Assembly: GCA_017614395.1 (NCBI GenBank)
Contig: JAGABX010000002.1
Span: 1-35,801, forward strand
Reading direction: 5' to 3'
DNA: 35,801 nucleotides
Source: Eubacterium sp.
GTDB lineage: Bacteria > Bacillota > Clostridia > Lachnospirales > Lachnospiraceae
Positions 1-6,680 of this stretch are shown here, in pieces; position 1 is the first letter of the stretch; each line of letters begins with the position of its first letter. The notes beneath the pieces were generated by a model. That model was not told the origin of the DNA and ran no database searches. It saw only the letters and a program-made list of their open reading frames with translations. A program made the translations under genes and the position numbers.

Positions 1-1029
1 GATCTTGACGGGAATGTGGTCAATCTGTTCAAGTGCATCAGAGAGGATCCGGAGAGACTTGCGAGGGCAATCTACATGACGCCGTATTCAAGGCAGGTGT
101 ATGAGGATGCGTTTTCGGAAGTTCCGGAAGAACCGTATGAGAAAGCACTCAATTTCTACATAAAACTAAATATGGGACACGGATTCCGAACGAACGGCCA
201 GAAGGTCGGATGGAAGAATGATGTGCAAGGAAGAGAGCGATCATACGCATCACAGGACTGGTGCAATCTGCCAGAAAAGATCATGCTCGCCGCGGAGCGC
301 CTCCGGGGAGTTCAGATCGAGAATAAGCCTGCGGTTGACCTGATCCGGAGATTTAATTTCGAGAATGTGCTCATCTACTGTGATCCGCCATATGTCATAT
401 CGACACGGCACGGCGCACAGTACAGATGTGAGATGAACAACGAAGATCACGAGCAGCTGCTGGAAGTCCTGAAGGCTCACAAAGGCTTTGTGATAATCTC
501 CGGATACGAGACGGAAATGTACGACAGCATCCTATCCGGGTGGAACAAATATAACACAACAACATATTCACAAGTATGCTCAAAAAAGAAAGAGATCATA
601 TGGATGAATTATGATCCACCGAAAAAGCAGATTACGCTTGAATTCGAGGGGGGTATAAGAATGCTAGTATTACCGATCAAAAAGAAATGGTTTGACATGA
701 TACTCTATGGCGAGAAAAAAGAAGAATACCGAGAGATCAAGCCGTATTACGAAAAGAGATTTAATAACATTCTTCGCAATAACCCAAGGGCGTTTGATAG
801 CAAGGGAACGCTCAATGAGTGGCTCATTACTGACATTAAGTACATACTCACCGTGAGATTTAGGAATGGTTACTCTTCAGGATCCCCAAGTTTCGTTGCC
901 AACTGTCGGTTGACGATCGGTACCGGTAGATCGGAGTGGGGAGCAGAACCGGGGAAAAGATATTACATATTGACAATTCAGGATATCATCAAGGAGATAA
1001 AGGAGCAGAAGCATGAAACCACACAATGA
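1..1029 (+). CDS. D12-class DNA adenine methylase fused to ASCH domain, 5' partial
   Basis: The frame is open from base 1 (D-L-D-G-N-V-V-N-L-F), which matches the N-D-x-D-G-N-V-V-N-F region of D12-class Dam-type enzymes, so the gene begins outside the window and GTG at 16 is not its start. The catalytic DPPY motif (IYCDPPY) is encoded around 376-396. D12 enzymes methylate adenine N6 using S-adenosylmethionine; in phages this usually protects against host restriction. From 661 the reading frame becomes an ASCH-like domain (LPIKKKWFDMILYGEKKEEY), a PUA-related fold thought to bind RNA or modified nucleotides. ATG 661 has a GAGGGGGG tract a few bases upstream, so the ASCH part may also be made alone. 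The two parts are normally separate genes. The methylase call is firm; the ASCH call is good; whether the fusion is functional is unknown. Confidence 0.88.
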   Translation, partial: DLDGNVVNLFKCIREDPERLARAIYMTPYSRQVYEDAFSEVPEEPYEKALNFYIKLNMGHGFRTNGQKVGWKNDVQGRERSYASQDWCNLPEKIMLAAERLRGVQIENKPAVDLIRRFNFENVLIYCDPPYVISTRHGAQYRCEMNNEDHEQLLEVLKAHKGFVIISGYETEMYDSILSGWNKYNTTTYSQVCSKKKEIIWMNYDPPKKQITLEFEGGIRMLVLPIKKKWFDMILYGEKKEEYREIKPYYEKRFNNILRNNPRAFDSKGTLNEWLITDIKYILTVRFRNGYSSGSPSFVANCRLTIGTGRSEWGAEPGKRYYILTIQDIIKEIKEQKHETTQ

Positions 1030-1102
1030 CGCCGAATGGATTACGCTGATAATCGCCATCCTTGGATTAGTGATAAATGTGCTGAAAGGAGTTATGAGAT
1101 GA
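1013..1102 (+). CDS. small single-span membrane peptide (29 aa)
   Basis: This 29-codon ORF overlaps the methylase-ASCH stop at its start and the next gene's ATG at its end (ATGA-type junction). A GGAG tract lies before the ATG. It encodes a charged N-terminus (MKPHNDAEW), a hydrophobic span of about 14 residues (ITLIIAILGLVINVL) and a basic end (KGVMR). The tight translational coupling on both sides and the clean membrane-peptide pattern support a real gene. No family is recognised. It could be a holin-like or regulatory micropeptide, but nothing in the sequence decides this. Confidence 0.5.
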   Translation: MKPHNDAEWITLIIAILGLVINVLKGVMR

Positions 1103-1527
1103 CAAAAGAAGACATCGAAAAGCAGATACACAATCTTGCAGAGTATATGTATAAGACTGGATATGAGGATGGAACAAAGTATGAATTAGAGCATACTAAG
1201 AACATAATCCGTAATCATGAGAAGTGTAAAGAGGTTTTAGATGCAGAGTATGAACGAGGGTTAAATGATGCTTGGAGAGCCGCACGGTGGATAATGGATT
1301 TAACAAGCGATGATATTAAACGTCATGATGTAATAGGCGACTGCGCCCCTAAGTACGCTTTAACAAAGTATTCAGCAGACGAAGCCATTGAATTGATTAA
1401 GGAATACGAGGAGAAGCAGGCTGAAAAGAAATGTATGAATTGTGGTAACATGAATCCTCACTATGATACATTCAGATGCAATGTGATGGGAAACTGTGTT
1501 GGAAGGGAAAAGTGGATACCAAAGTGA
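1099..1527 (+). CDS. hypothetical protein with C-terminal cysteine motif
   Basis: I chose ATG 1099 (MTKEDIEKQI) because AAAGGAG lies 7 bases upstream; the longer ATG at 1036 has no ribosome site and would overlap the small peptide fully. The product is 142 residues, largely charged and probably helical, with an acidic-rich middle. The last 30 residues carry a CxxC plus two further cysteines (C-M-N-C-G, then F-R-C-N-V-M-G-N-C), a pattern typical of small metal-binding phage proteins. Function is unknown. It sits in a run of small early/middle genes. Confidence 0.7.
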   Translation: MTKEDIEKQIHNLAEYMYKTGYEDGTKYELEHTKNIIRNHEKCKEVLDAEYERGLNDAWRAARWIMDLTSDDIKRHDVIGDCAPKYALTKYSADEAIELIKEYEEKQAEKKCMNCGNMNPHYDTFRCNVMGNCVGREKWIPK

Positions 1528-1608
1528 ATTCTAAATGATTGTGATAGTTGCAAGCAATGGAGCAGATTCAGAAGGAAGTAAAACAGGCGGAAAAGAAAAG
1601 GACAAAGA

Positions 1609-1971
1609 ATGAAGATCGACAGGGCAGCGGTATATGAAAAATACGACGGTCACTGTGCCTACTGTGGCCGTAAAATCGAATACAAGGATATGCAAGTAGA
1701 CCACATGATTCCGCAGGTTACATTTTACGAAAAAGTAGAAATCGGCGATGTGAATGATATGTCAAACCTGATGCCGGCCTGCAGACAGTGCAACCACTAT
1801 AAACGAGCAAACAGCATTGAAATATTCCGGAAGATGATCAGTGAGATTCCCAAAAAGCTGGATAGAGACAGTTACATTTACCGGGTAGGCGAAATATACG
1901 GATTTTATGATAGTCGACCGAAAGATGTGACATTCTACTACGAGGCAGCGGAATACGAGGGGGATGTATGA
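1609..1971 (+). CDS. HNH endonuclease
   Basis: The 120-residue protein contains a compact HNH nuclease core: a first zinc knuckle (CAYCGRKI), the VDHMIPQ segment with the catalytic His, an N-L-M-P-A-C-R-Q-C-N-H segment with the second cysteine pair, and K-R-A-N-S. HNH proteins cut DNA using a beta-beta-alpha metal fold. It lies far upstream of the terminase, so it is less likely to be the cos-nicking HNH seen next to some Gram-positive phage terminases, and more likely a free-standing nuclease or homing-type enzyme. Only a weak AAAAGG-type site precedes the ATG. The stop overlaps the next start (ATGA). Confidence 0.87.
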   Translation: MKIDRAAVYEKYDGHCAYCGRKIEYKDMQVDHMIPQVTFYEKVEIGDVNDMSNLMPACRQCNHYKRANSIEIFRKMISEIPKKLDRDSYIYRVGEIYGFYDSRPKDVTFYYEAAEYEGDV

Positions 1972-2300
1972 AACATGAAAATGATTTGAAAGTAAACAAG
2001 TGCTATCCTAATGTCTGGCTTTCTCCGGACGGGAATTTCTATAACGGTTATGCGCATGAAAGTTGTGCAGAAGATATTCTTGAGTGCATCTATGAAATAA
2101 CGGATGTTGATTGGCCAGGTGATACCTTAGAGGCTCTTGGCTGGGTTAGGGCTTCTTCTGGATTGATGTGGGATTATCGGATCCGGAGTGGTTATTGGGA
2201 AGGCAAGGAACTCACCCAAAGGCAGTATGCTGCTCTGATAGATTGGTGCAGTCATCATGGAAAACGGTTTATAGAAATAGATGATACTGTTCAATGGTAG
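1968..2300 (+). CDS. hypothetical protein (110 aa)
   Basis: The start overlaps the HNH stop by four bases, indicating translational coupling. The protein is soluble, rich in Trp, Tyr and acidic residues, with two stretches that look like a small alpha/beta domain (V-W-L-S-P-D-G-N-F-Y and a C-terminal helix Q-R-Q-Y-A-A-L-I-D-W). I do not recognise the family. Proteins of this size and composition are common in the early regions of Firmicutes phages and often have no assigned role. Confidence 0.7.
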   Translation: MKHENDLKVNKCYPNVWLSPDGNFYNGYAHESCAEDILECIYEITDVDWPGDTLEALGWVRASSGLMWDYRIRSGYWEGKELTQRQYAALIDWCSHHGKRFIEIDDTVQW

Positions 2301-2434
2301 ATGGAACAATATATTGCGACAGCAAGAACGGTAAGCGAAATATCGTGAGAATAAGCAAAGAACAGGCGGATAGAGATATTGATTGCAAGTGGGCATACAG
2401 AAAGGAGATGCAGAATGTCAGAAACAGTGTATGA
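2294..2434 (+). CDS. possible small protein (46 aa)
   Basis: ATG 2294 overlaps the end of the upstream gene and the ORF runs into the next gene, stopping at 2434. The peptide (MVDGTIYCDSKNG...) is hydrophilic with two cysteines and regular codon use. No good ribosome site is visible, so translation would depend on coupling to the upstream stop. It fills the only gap between two confident genes. Family unknown; it may also be a remnant. Confidence 0.35.
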   Translation: MVDGTIYCDSKNGKRNIVRISKEQADRDIDCKWAYRKEMQNVRNSV

Positions 2435-2660
2435 TTTACAGTTCAAGTGGAGAGTACGCAGGAGATGGAGAAAACACAAATGTGGATTCAAAGTAAACGG
2501 AGATCCGTTCATCTGGTTTGAAAAAGACAGGATGTATATTAAGTTTTCAGATCATAAGGTGTGTCAGCATGTATGTTATTGCCCGATATGCGGCAAAAAG
2601 ATTGGTAGAAGATTTGATACGATATCTGCATCGTGGAACTTATGGGAAACAAGGAGGTAA
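2415..2660 (+). CDS. small zinc-knuckle-like protein (81 aa)
   Basis: ATG 2415 is preceded by AAAGGAG with 6-7 bases of spacing, so the upstream in-frame start at 2379 is not needed. The product has a basic, Trp/Arg-rich N-terminus (K-W-R-V-R-R-R-W-R-K-H-K), then a C-x(3)-C-x-C-x(2)-C cluster ending in CYCPICGKKIG, which looks like one half of a zinc ribbon. It may bind nucleic acid. The family is not recognised. It belongs to the cluster of cysteine-rich small genes at 2.4-5.8 kb. Confidence 0.68.
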   Translation: MSETVYDLQFKWRVRRRWRKHKCGFKVNGDPFIWFEKDRMYIKFSDHKVCQHVCYCPICGKKIGRRFDTISASWNLWETRR

Positions 2661-2667
2661 TAGAGAA

Positions 2668-2859
2668 ATGCAATGTGAAAAGTGTCTATTATCAAGACAG
2701 GTAGTATCCGAAAACGGTTTTCATCCGGTATGTTGTCTTCCTGAGGATGAAGCAAGAGAATGTATCCTCGGAGAAGTGTCACATTTTACTGATAGACCAA
2801 CCGTGATTGCAATCCGATCGAAGAGGACGAATAAAAAACCAGATATGAAAGGGGAGTAG
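2668..2859 (+). CDS. small cysteine-rich protein (63 aa)
   Basis: AAGGAGG stands 7 bases before ATG 2668. The first half has six cysteines (MQCEKCLLS, then V-C-C and E-C-I), suggesting metal binding or a compact disulfide-free knuckle; the second half is basic (K-R-T-N-K-K). No known family. It is in the same operon-like run as its neighbours, with 7 bases to the upstream stop and 3 to the next start. Confidence 0.65.
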   Translation: MQCEKCLLSRQVVSENGFHPVCCLPEDEARECILGEVSHFTDRPTVIAIRSKRTNKKPDMKGE

Positions 2860-2862
2860 ACG

Positions 2863-3270
2863 ATGACAGTACAGTCAATGTTCCGGACATTCAAGATGTT
2901 CAGAAAATTCGCTAAAGATAAGCCGGTCAAGGCTGGAGCAAGTATCAAAGGTGAATATGTAGATCTGACACTACGCAGTATGGTGAACACAAAAAACGCA
3001 GTAGAGATGTTATTTTACGACGAGAACGGATGGATTCACAAAGAGAGAACCAACATCCAGAGGATCAAGGACTGGAATGCATCCGAAATGGCAATTTTCA
3101 TTAAAGCAATCAGCCACTGGGAGGCACTTCCATGCGGTTTCTGCTGCGAAAGAATGTGCACAGGAGAGCGAGAGTGTATGGTGGCATGGCTGAACGCGAA
3201 AATAGAGAACGGAACACCAGAAGATGTAAATGAGTATTTAAAAAGGTATATCAGAAAGTACGGGAGGTAA
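2863..3270 (+). CDS. hypothetical protein with cysteine cluster (135 aa)
   Basis: The ATG follows AAAGGGGAG. The protein begins with a basic helix-like segment (MFRTFKMFRKFAK), has a beta-rich middle, and ends with a tight cluster CGFCCERMCTGERECMVAWL followed by a helical tail. Similar C-x2-C-x-E-x(3)-C-x(5)-C-x(3)-W-L endings occur in phage proteins of unknown role. Likely a metal-stabilised small phage protein. No catalytic motif is visible. Confidence 0.68.
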   Translation: MTVQSMFRTFKMFRKFAKDKPVKAGASIKGEYVDLTLRSMVNTKNAVEMLFYDENGWIHKERTNIQRIKDWNASEMAIFIKAISHWEALPCGFCCERMCTGERECMVAWLNAKIENGTPEDVNEYLKRYIRKYGR

Positions 3271-3275
3271 TAAAC

Positions 3276-3476
3276 ATGACACTAAATTATCTATGTAAAA
3301 ACGACATATCGGACGAAGACTGCTACAAGTGCGCAAAACACGGAATCACATTCCGGTGCCCTGCAGGTTGTCCGGATTTTCAGGACGTAAGAAAAGATAT
3401 GTCGTCGGAGTTGTTAAAAGAGAGGAATGAGCTCATGAAGAAAATGGGGATCAAAGATGATCCGAAATGGGGGTGA
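3276..3476 (+). CDS. small cysteine-rich protein (66 aa)
   Basis: GGGAGG precedes ATG 3276. The first half has six cysteines in a spaced pattern (L-C-K-N, D-C-Y-K-C, F-R-C-P-A-G-C-P-D-F); the second half is a charged helix. The pattern suggests zinc binding. The family is not recognised. The gene is part of the cysteine-rich run. Confidence 0.65.
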   Translation: MTLNYLCKNDISDEDCYKCAKHGITFRCPAGCPDFQDVRKDMSSELLKERNELMKKMGIKDDPKWG

Positions 3477-3480
3477 GGAA

Positions 3481-3657
3481 ATGATAGAGTGCTCATGGAA
3501 TCATCCGGACTGTTTGGCGGCAAGGAAAAGAACAACAGTATATGGTAGAGAGACATACGAGTGCACGATCCTGAATAACTGTGATTTTCCGAAACGCAAA
3601 GATTGTCCGTTTTTCAAGAAAAACACACGCTATGTAAAGGAGGATGACAAGAAATGA
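3481..3657 (+). CDS. small cysteine-rich protein (58 aa)
   Basis: I place the start at ATG 3481 (MIECSWNHPDC), after a GGTGAGG tract; an earlier in-frame start at 3457 would overlap the upstream gene. The product carries five cysteines (E-C-S, D-C-L, E-C-T, N-C-D, D-C-P-F-F) and a basic tail. It resembles its neighbours in composition more than any known family. Its stop overlaps the next ATG. Confidence 0.6.
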   Translation: MIECSWNHPDCLAARKRTTVYGRETYECTILNNCDFPKRKDCPFFKKNTRYVKEDDKK

Positions 3658-3805
3658 AAAAAGATGCAACCGAAGCTATCGAAAGAACAGACAGGGATTC
3701 GAGTATTTCCAAAGGGTATCTGCGCATATGGCACATGATGAGAAATACCGAAAAGACAAGAAAAGGTTAAAGGAGGTGCAGAATGCAACAGTTAATGGGG
3801 TGTAA
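3654..3805 (+). pseudogene. small gene apparently split by a one-base frameshift
   Basis: ATG 3654 follows AAAGGAGG and opens a frame reading MKKDATEAIERTDR, which continues only to 3770 with poor-looking content. The neighbouring frame over 3700-3805 reads Q-G-F-E-Y-F-Q-R-V-S-A-H-M and then H-D-E-K-Y-R-K-D-K-K-R-L-K-E, which looks like ordinary phage protein. Joining the two by a single-base shift near 3705 would give one small charged protein that ends inside the next gene. This suggests a recent frameshift, or that the true start is elsewhere. Confidence 0.35.
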
Positions 3806-4532
3806 GAAAAAGGAAAAGCAGACAATATCCAGCAGACTAACCACTCTCCGGCCGGCAAAACGAAAAGCGTGCATGAAGCTGATCCCGATTGCATTCTCGA
3901 TCAAGTTAAGGTTTCCGCCGGTATATTGTCAACACTGGGGGGACTGCACGGCTAATGCAGTTCTCGCTTGTGATGATATGCTCTTTCACGACAATCCGGA
4001 GAAATGGGTACCGAGCACGGTGTTTTTATACTACAACTGCAAGGCAAGTGACCACGATCTGAAAGTCGATGATGGCAGCTGTGTCGAGACGGCTCTGAAG
4101 AACGAAAAGAAATTCGGGGCATGTAATGCGTCGATATGGCCGAATGATACGCAATGGAATCTGAAACCGTCGAAAGCAGCCTATGCGAACGGCATAAAGG
4201 GAAAGAGAATCAAGAAATGGTACATCCTGAAAAACATGAAACAGCTGAAGCAGGCACTGGCGTCCGGATATCCGATCGCCGCGGCGGTTGCCTGGGCGTT
4301 TAAGAATTACGACCCTGAGACATTCATCATGAACTCTCCGACCGATCGGGAGATCAAGAAAGCAAAATCTGGTCATGCGATAGTGATCGTCGGGTATAAC
4401 GACGCAACGCAGCTGATCGAGTTTAGAAACAGCTGGTCAGATCAGTGGGGCAACGACGGATATGCCTATATGACATACGAGACATTCCTCCGTGTAATCT
4501 GGTGGGATGATACGTATGCCGTGATTGGATAA
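3783..4532 (+). CDS. papain-like (family C1) cysteine peptidase
   Basis: The 249-residue protein has the full papain active-site set: oxyanion Gln50 and nucleophile Cys55 in Q-H-W-G-D-C-T-A-N-A (compare the usual Q-x-x-G-S-C-T-A-N-A), His198 in S-G-H-A-I-V-I-V-G-Y, and Asn216 in F-R-N-S-W-S-x-x-W-G-x-x-G-Y. The length fits a mature C1 enzyme without a long propeptide; the basic first 45 residues could serve as a short one. No signal peptide or membrane span is seen, so it should act in the host cytoplasm or in the virion. AAGGAGG precedes ATG 3783. Its substrate is unknown. C1 peptidases are not a standard part of tailed phages. Confidence 0.87.
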   Translation: MQQLMGCKKKEKQTISSRLTTLRPAKRKACMKLIPIAFSIKLRFPPVYCQHWGDCTANAVLACDDMLFHDNPEKWVPSTVFLYYNCKASDHDLKVDDGSCVETALKNEKKFGACNASIWPNDTQWNLKPSKAAYANGIKGKRIKKWYILKNMKQLKQALASGYPIAAAVAWAFKNYDPETFIMNSPTDREIKKAKSGHAIVIVGYNDATQLIEFRNSWSDQWGNDGYAYMTYETFLRVIWWDDTYAVIG

Positions 4533-4546
4533 AGGGGGATCAGGGA

Positions 4547-5353
4547 ATGGATGAGATGCGAACATTCAGCGATGCAACGATAGGAAACGTAAGAGTGACC
4601 ATGATGAAGGGCGAGCCGTGGTTCGTTGGAAAAGACGTGACGGATATTCTCGGATACAAGAATTCGAGAGACACACTGGCAAAGAGAGTTGATACAGAGG
4701 ATAAGGGGGTAGCAAATTGCGACACCCTCAGGGGACCGCAGGAGATGACCGTGATCAATGAATCCGGTCTATACTCTCTCATCCTCTCGAGTAAAAAGCC
4801 GGAGGCAAAGAGGTTCAAGCGCTGGATTACGTCTGAAGTGATACCCAGTATTCGTAAACACGGGATGTACGCCACGCCGGAAACCGTGGAGAGCATATTA
4901 AACGACCCGGACAACATGATCCGGATCCTCACTGCGTACAGTGATGAGAAAAAAGCAAACGCAGCTCTTCGGGAAGAGGTCGCCATCAAGGAACAGCAGT
5001 TACTCGAATTGAAACCGAAACTGACATATTATGACACTGTGCTCAACAGCAAGGATCCGATCAACATCACTGTGATAGCAAAGGATTATGGCTGGAGTGG
5101 GCAGCGGATGAATAAGGAACTCCACGCACGTGGCGTACAGTTCCAGATGAGCAAAGAGATATGGTTACTCTATCAGAAACACGCAGACAAAGGATACACC
5201 GTATCCGTAACGACGCCATACAAGGACAGCCAGGGAAACGAAAGAACAAAGGTTCATACCAAATGGACGCAAAAAGGCCGCCTGTTTATCTATGAACTAT
5301 TGAAAAAGGATGGCATATTACCAAACATCGAAAAGGAGGATAAAGCATGCTGA
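4547..5353 (+). CDS. phage antirepressor, BRO-N and KilAC domains
   Basis: The 268-residue protein begins with a BRO-N domain (about 1-110: V-R-V-T-M-M-K-G-E-P-W-F-V-G-K-D-V, N-E-S-G-L-Y-S-L-I-L, R-F-K-R-W-I-T-S-E-V-I-P-S-I-R-K-H-G-M-Y), then a charged linker or coiled coil, and a KilAC domain (about 150-265: I-T-V-I-A-K-D-Y-G, W-T-Q-K-G-R-L-F-I-Y). This is the classic Ant-type phage antirepressor, which lifts repression of lytic genes by binding the repressor or DNA. GGGGGA precedes the ATG. The stop overlaps the next gene by seven bases. Confidence 0.92.
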   Translation: MDEMRTFSDATIGNVRVTMMKGEPWFVGKDVTDILGYKNSRDTLAKRVDTEDKGVANCDTLRGPQEMTVINESGLYSLILSSKKPEAKRFKRWITSEVIPSIRKHGMYATPETVESILNDPDNMIRILTAYSDEKKANAALREEVAIKEQQLLELKPKLTYYDTVLNSKDPINITVIAKDYGWSGQRMNKELHARGVQFQMSKEIWLLYQKHADKGYTVSVTTPYKDSQGNERTKVHTKWTQKGRLFIYELLKKDGILPNIEKEDKAC

Positions 5354-5637
5354 CAGCAGGATCACTTTATGTAAATCTGAAAAACTGGGATTTCACAAAA
5401 GGCAAGTATAGCCTGGACGAATCAGAGGCAATCACGATCCGGGCAGGATTAGAGAGAAACATCCCGATGCCGGTAGAAATCAAAAAGGTTGAGGATGTAG
5501 GGGATATTGTACAGTATACCTATATATGTCCGGTGTGCGGGGAACGTGCAGGTCAAAGAATCGGGCCGCAAAGGAAAATCGTCAACTTCTGCATCGAATG
5601 CGGTCAGCACCTGATCCGACCGAGGGAGGAGGCGTGA
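5347..5637 (+). CDS. small zinc-ribbon protein (96 aa)
   Basis: AAAGGAGG precedes ATG 5347, which lies inside the end of the antirepressor gene. The C-terminal half contains C-P-V-C-G-E-R and, 19 residues later, C-I-E-C-G-Q, a standard four-cysteine zinc ribbon. The N-terminal half is a short mixed domain. Its role is unknown; a nucleic-acid-binding or regulatory role is plausible. The stop overlaps the next start (TGATG). Confidence 0.72.
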   Translation: MLTAGSLYVNLKNWDFTKGKYSLDESEAITIRAGLERNIPMPVEIKKVEDVGDIVQYTYICPVCGERAGQRIGPQRKIVNFCIECGQHLIRPREEA

Positions 5638-5834
5638 TGATATGCAAATACTGCGGTGGAAAGACAATGGTGGTGGATGTGGCAGAGTACAGGGGCGCAG
5701 TGTATAGACTGCGCCGGTGTAAGGAATGCCGCGAACCGGATTATACGCAGGAAACATCAACAGATCCGGGGAGAGTAAGGCAAGCACTGAACTGGAAAGG
5801 GAATCAAAGGAGGAAAGCGAATGAGGAAGAATAA
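5637..5834 (+). CDS. NrdR-like zinc ribbon protein (65 aa)
   Basis: ATG 5637 overlaps the upstream stop, with GGAGGAGG just before it. The first 35 residues are a zinc ribbon with C-K-Y-C-G, V-V-D-V, Y-R-L-R-R-C-K-E-C, similar to the N-terminal ribbon of the regulator NrdR and of many small phage proteins. The ATP-cone of true NrdR is absent, so it is not NrdR itself. The tail is hydrophilic. It likely binds zinc; its role is unknown. Confidence 0.65.
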   Translation: MICKYCGGKTMVVDVAEYRGAVYRLRRCKECREPDYTQETSTDPGRVRQALNWKGNQRRKANEEE

Positions 5835-6108
5835 AACCATAGCCAATCTTATCAAAACCATCGAAAAAAAGAATACCGACATAGATTCTCTCTCGGAAGC
5901 GGTCGAGGCTTTGCAGCGTCAGCTGATCAAACAAAGCGACCAGCTCGTAAAGCTGGGTGATGAGAATGCGAAGCTCAGGGAAGAAAATGCCAGATTGCGC
6001 AGGGAATCAGGCGAAAGCAGAGTGAAAGCGGTCGTTATAGGCAGCGGTCATCCGAGGCAGCGGGGCAGTCTGTCAGAACAATGGAGTAGACTGATGAGCA
6101 TATTCTGA
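5821..6108 (+). CDS. coiled-coil protein (95 aa)
   Basis: AAAGGAGG lies before ATG 5821, inside the previous gene. Residues of about 5-65 form an uninterrupted heptad-rich helix (L-S-E-A-V-E-A-L-Q-R-Q-L and E-N-A-K-L-R-E-E-N-A-R-L), a likely dimerising coiled coil. The C-terminus is basic and short. Function is unknown; such proteins occur before late-regulator genes in Firmicutes phages. Confidence 0.65.
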   Translation: MRKNKTIANLIKTIEKKNTDIDSLSEAVEALQRQLIKQSDQLVKLGDENAKLREENARLRRESGESRVKAVVIGSGHPRQRGSLSEQWSRLMSIF

Positions 6109-6153
6109 AACATCTGTCAGTATTCGTAATTTCGCACAATTAGGAGGAGAAAA

Positions 6154-6582
6154 GTGAAAGCAAAGGCATACCTCGAACAGATAAAAGAAAGCCGGGAAAA
6201 GATACGACAGCTGGAGAACCAGCTCGAGAGCGTGAAGATCGCAATGACGGAAATAAAATCTATTGACCTCGAGCGGATCCATGCGCCCGGCGCAGAGAAT
6301 GACGGTATCATCGGCGAGATTGTCAAGCTGAACCGCATAGCAGAGGATGCCATCAAGCAGAAGGTCAGGCACGAAACAACGAAAGATCGAATAATAAAAG
6401 AGATTCAGACATTGCCAAATGTGAAGCAGGTGGAACTGCTGAACAAGCGATATATCGAATACAAGTCACTGGTAGCAATATCAATCGAGATGGGATTCTC
6501 ATACGATGACATTCGGCGAGAGCACGGCAGGGCACTTGCCGAATTCGAGCGTCTGGTATTAGAAAAATCGGAAAAAAGTTAA
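6154..6582 (+). CDS. phage late-transcription regulator, DUF1492/ArpU-like
   Basis: The start is GTG 6154 after TAGGAGGAG. The N-terminal helix (A-Y-L-E-Q-I-K-E-S-R-E-K-I) and the C-terminal sigma-like helix-turn-helix (L-N-K-R-Y-I-E-Y-K-S-L, I-S-I-E-M-G-F-S-Y-D-D-I-R-R-x-H-G-R-A-L) match the DUF1492 group, often described as sigma-70-like regulators of phage late genes. Its position just before the packaging and morphogenesis genes fits that role. It may activate transcription of the late operon starting upstream of TerS. The family match is good; the regulatory role is inferred. Confidence 0.8.
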   Translation: MKAKAYLEQIKESREKIRQLENQLESVKIAMTEIKSIDLERIHAPGAENDGIIGEIVKLNRIAEDAIKQKVRHETTKDRIIKEIQTLPNVKQVELLNKRYIEYKSLVAISIEMGFSYDDIRREHGRALAEFERLVLEKSEKS

Positions 6583-6590
6583 AAAAATGC

Positions 6591-6619
6591 TTGACATATC
6601 GTGTACGATATAGTATAAT
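6591..6619 (+). promoter_or_regulatory. consensus sigma-A type promoter of module 1
   Basis: TTGACA (6591-6596) and TATAAT (6614-6619) are both perfect consensus with an ideal 17-base spacer. Transcription should begin near 6626 and cover the small membrane peptide at 6663. The spacer contains a palindrome, so the promoter is probably repressible. Confidence 0.85.
6596..6611. promoter_or_regulatory. palindromic operator inside the promoter spacer
   Basis: ATATCGT and ACGATAT are perfect 7-base inverted arms around a GT centre, filling the space between the -35 and -10 boxes. A repressor bound here would block RNA polymerase. The ribbon-helix-helix-like protein at 6972 in the same module is the obvious candidate ligand (inference). 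Confidence 0.65.
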
Positions 6620-6659
6620 ATAATTGTAGCAAGGAGGAATAAAGCAGAAAGGGGGACTA

Positions 6660-6680
6660 CCGATGAAGAAAAAGCATCGG
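6660..6680 (+). promoter_or_regulatory. hairpin enclosing a start codon
   Basis: CCGATG (6660-6665) pairs perfectly with CATCGG (6675-6680) across a nine-base purine loop. The ATG of the membrane peptide (6663-6665) lies in the 5' arm, so the stem would hide the start codon. Such structures delay translation of many type I toxins. Confidence 0.5.

Noticed and set aside
1536..1613. 25-codon frame between the 1099 gene and HNH gene
   Set aside because: No ribosome site and low-complexity end; the same stretch in another frame reads like a leftover cysteine-motif tail, so a remnant is as likely.
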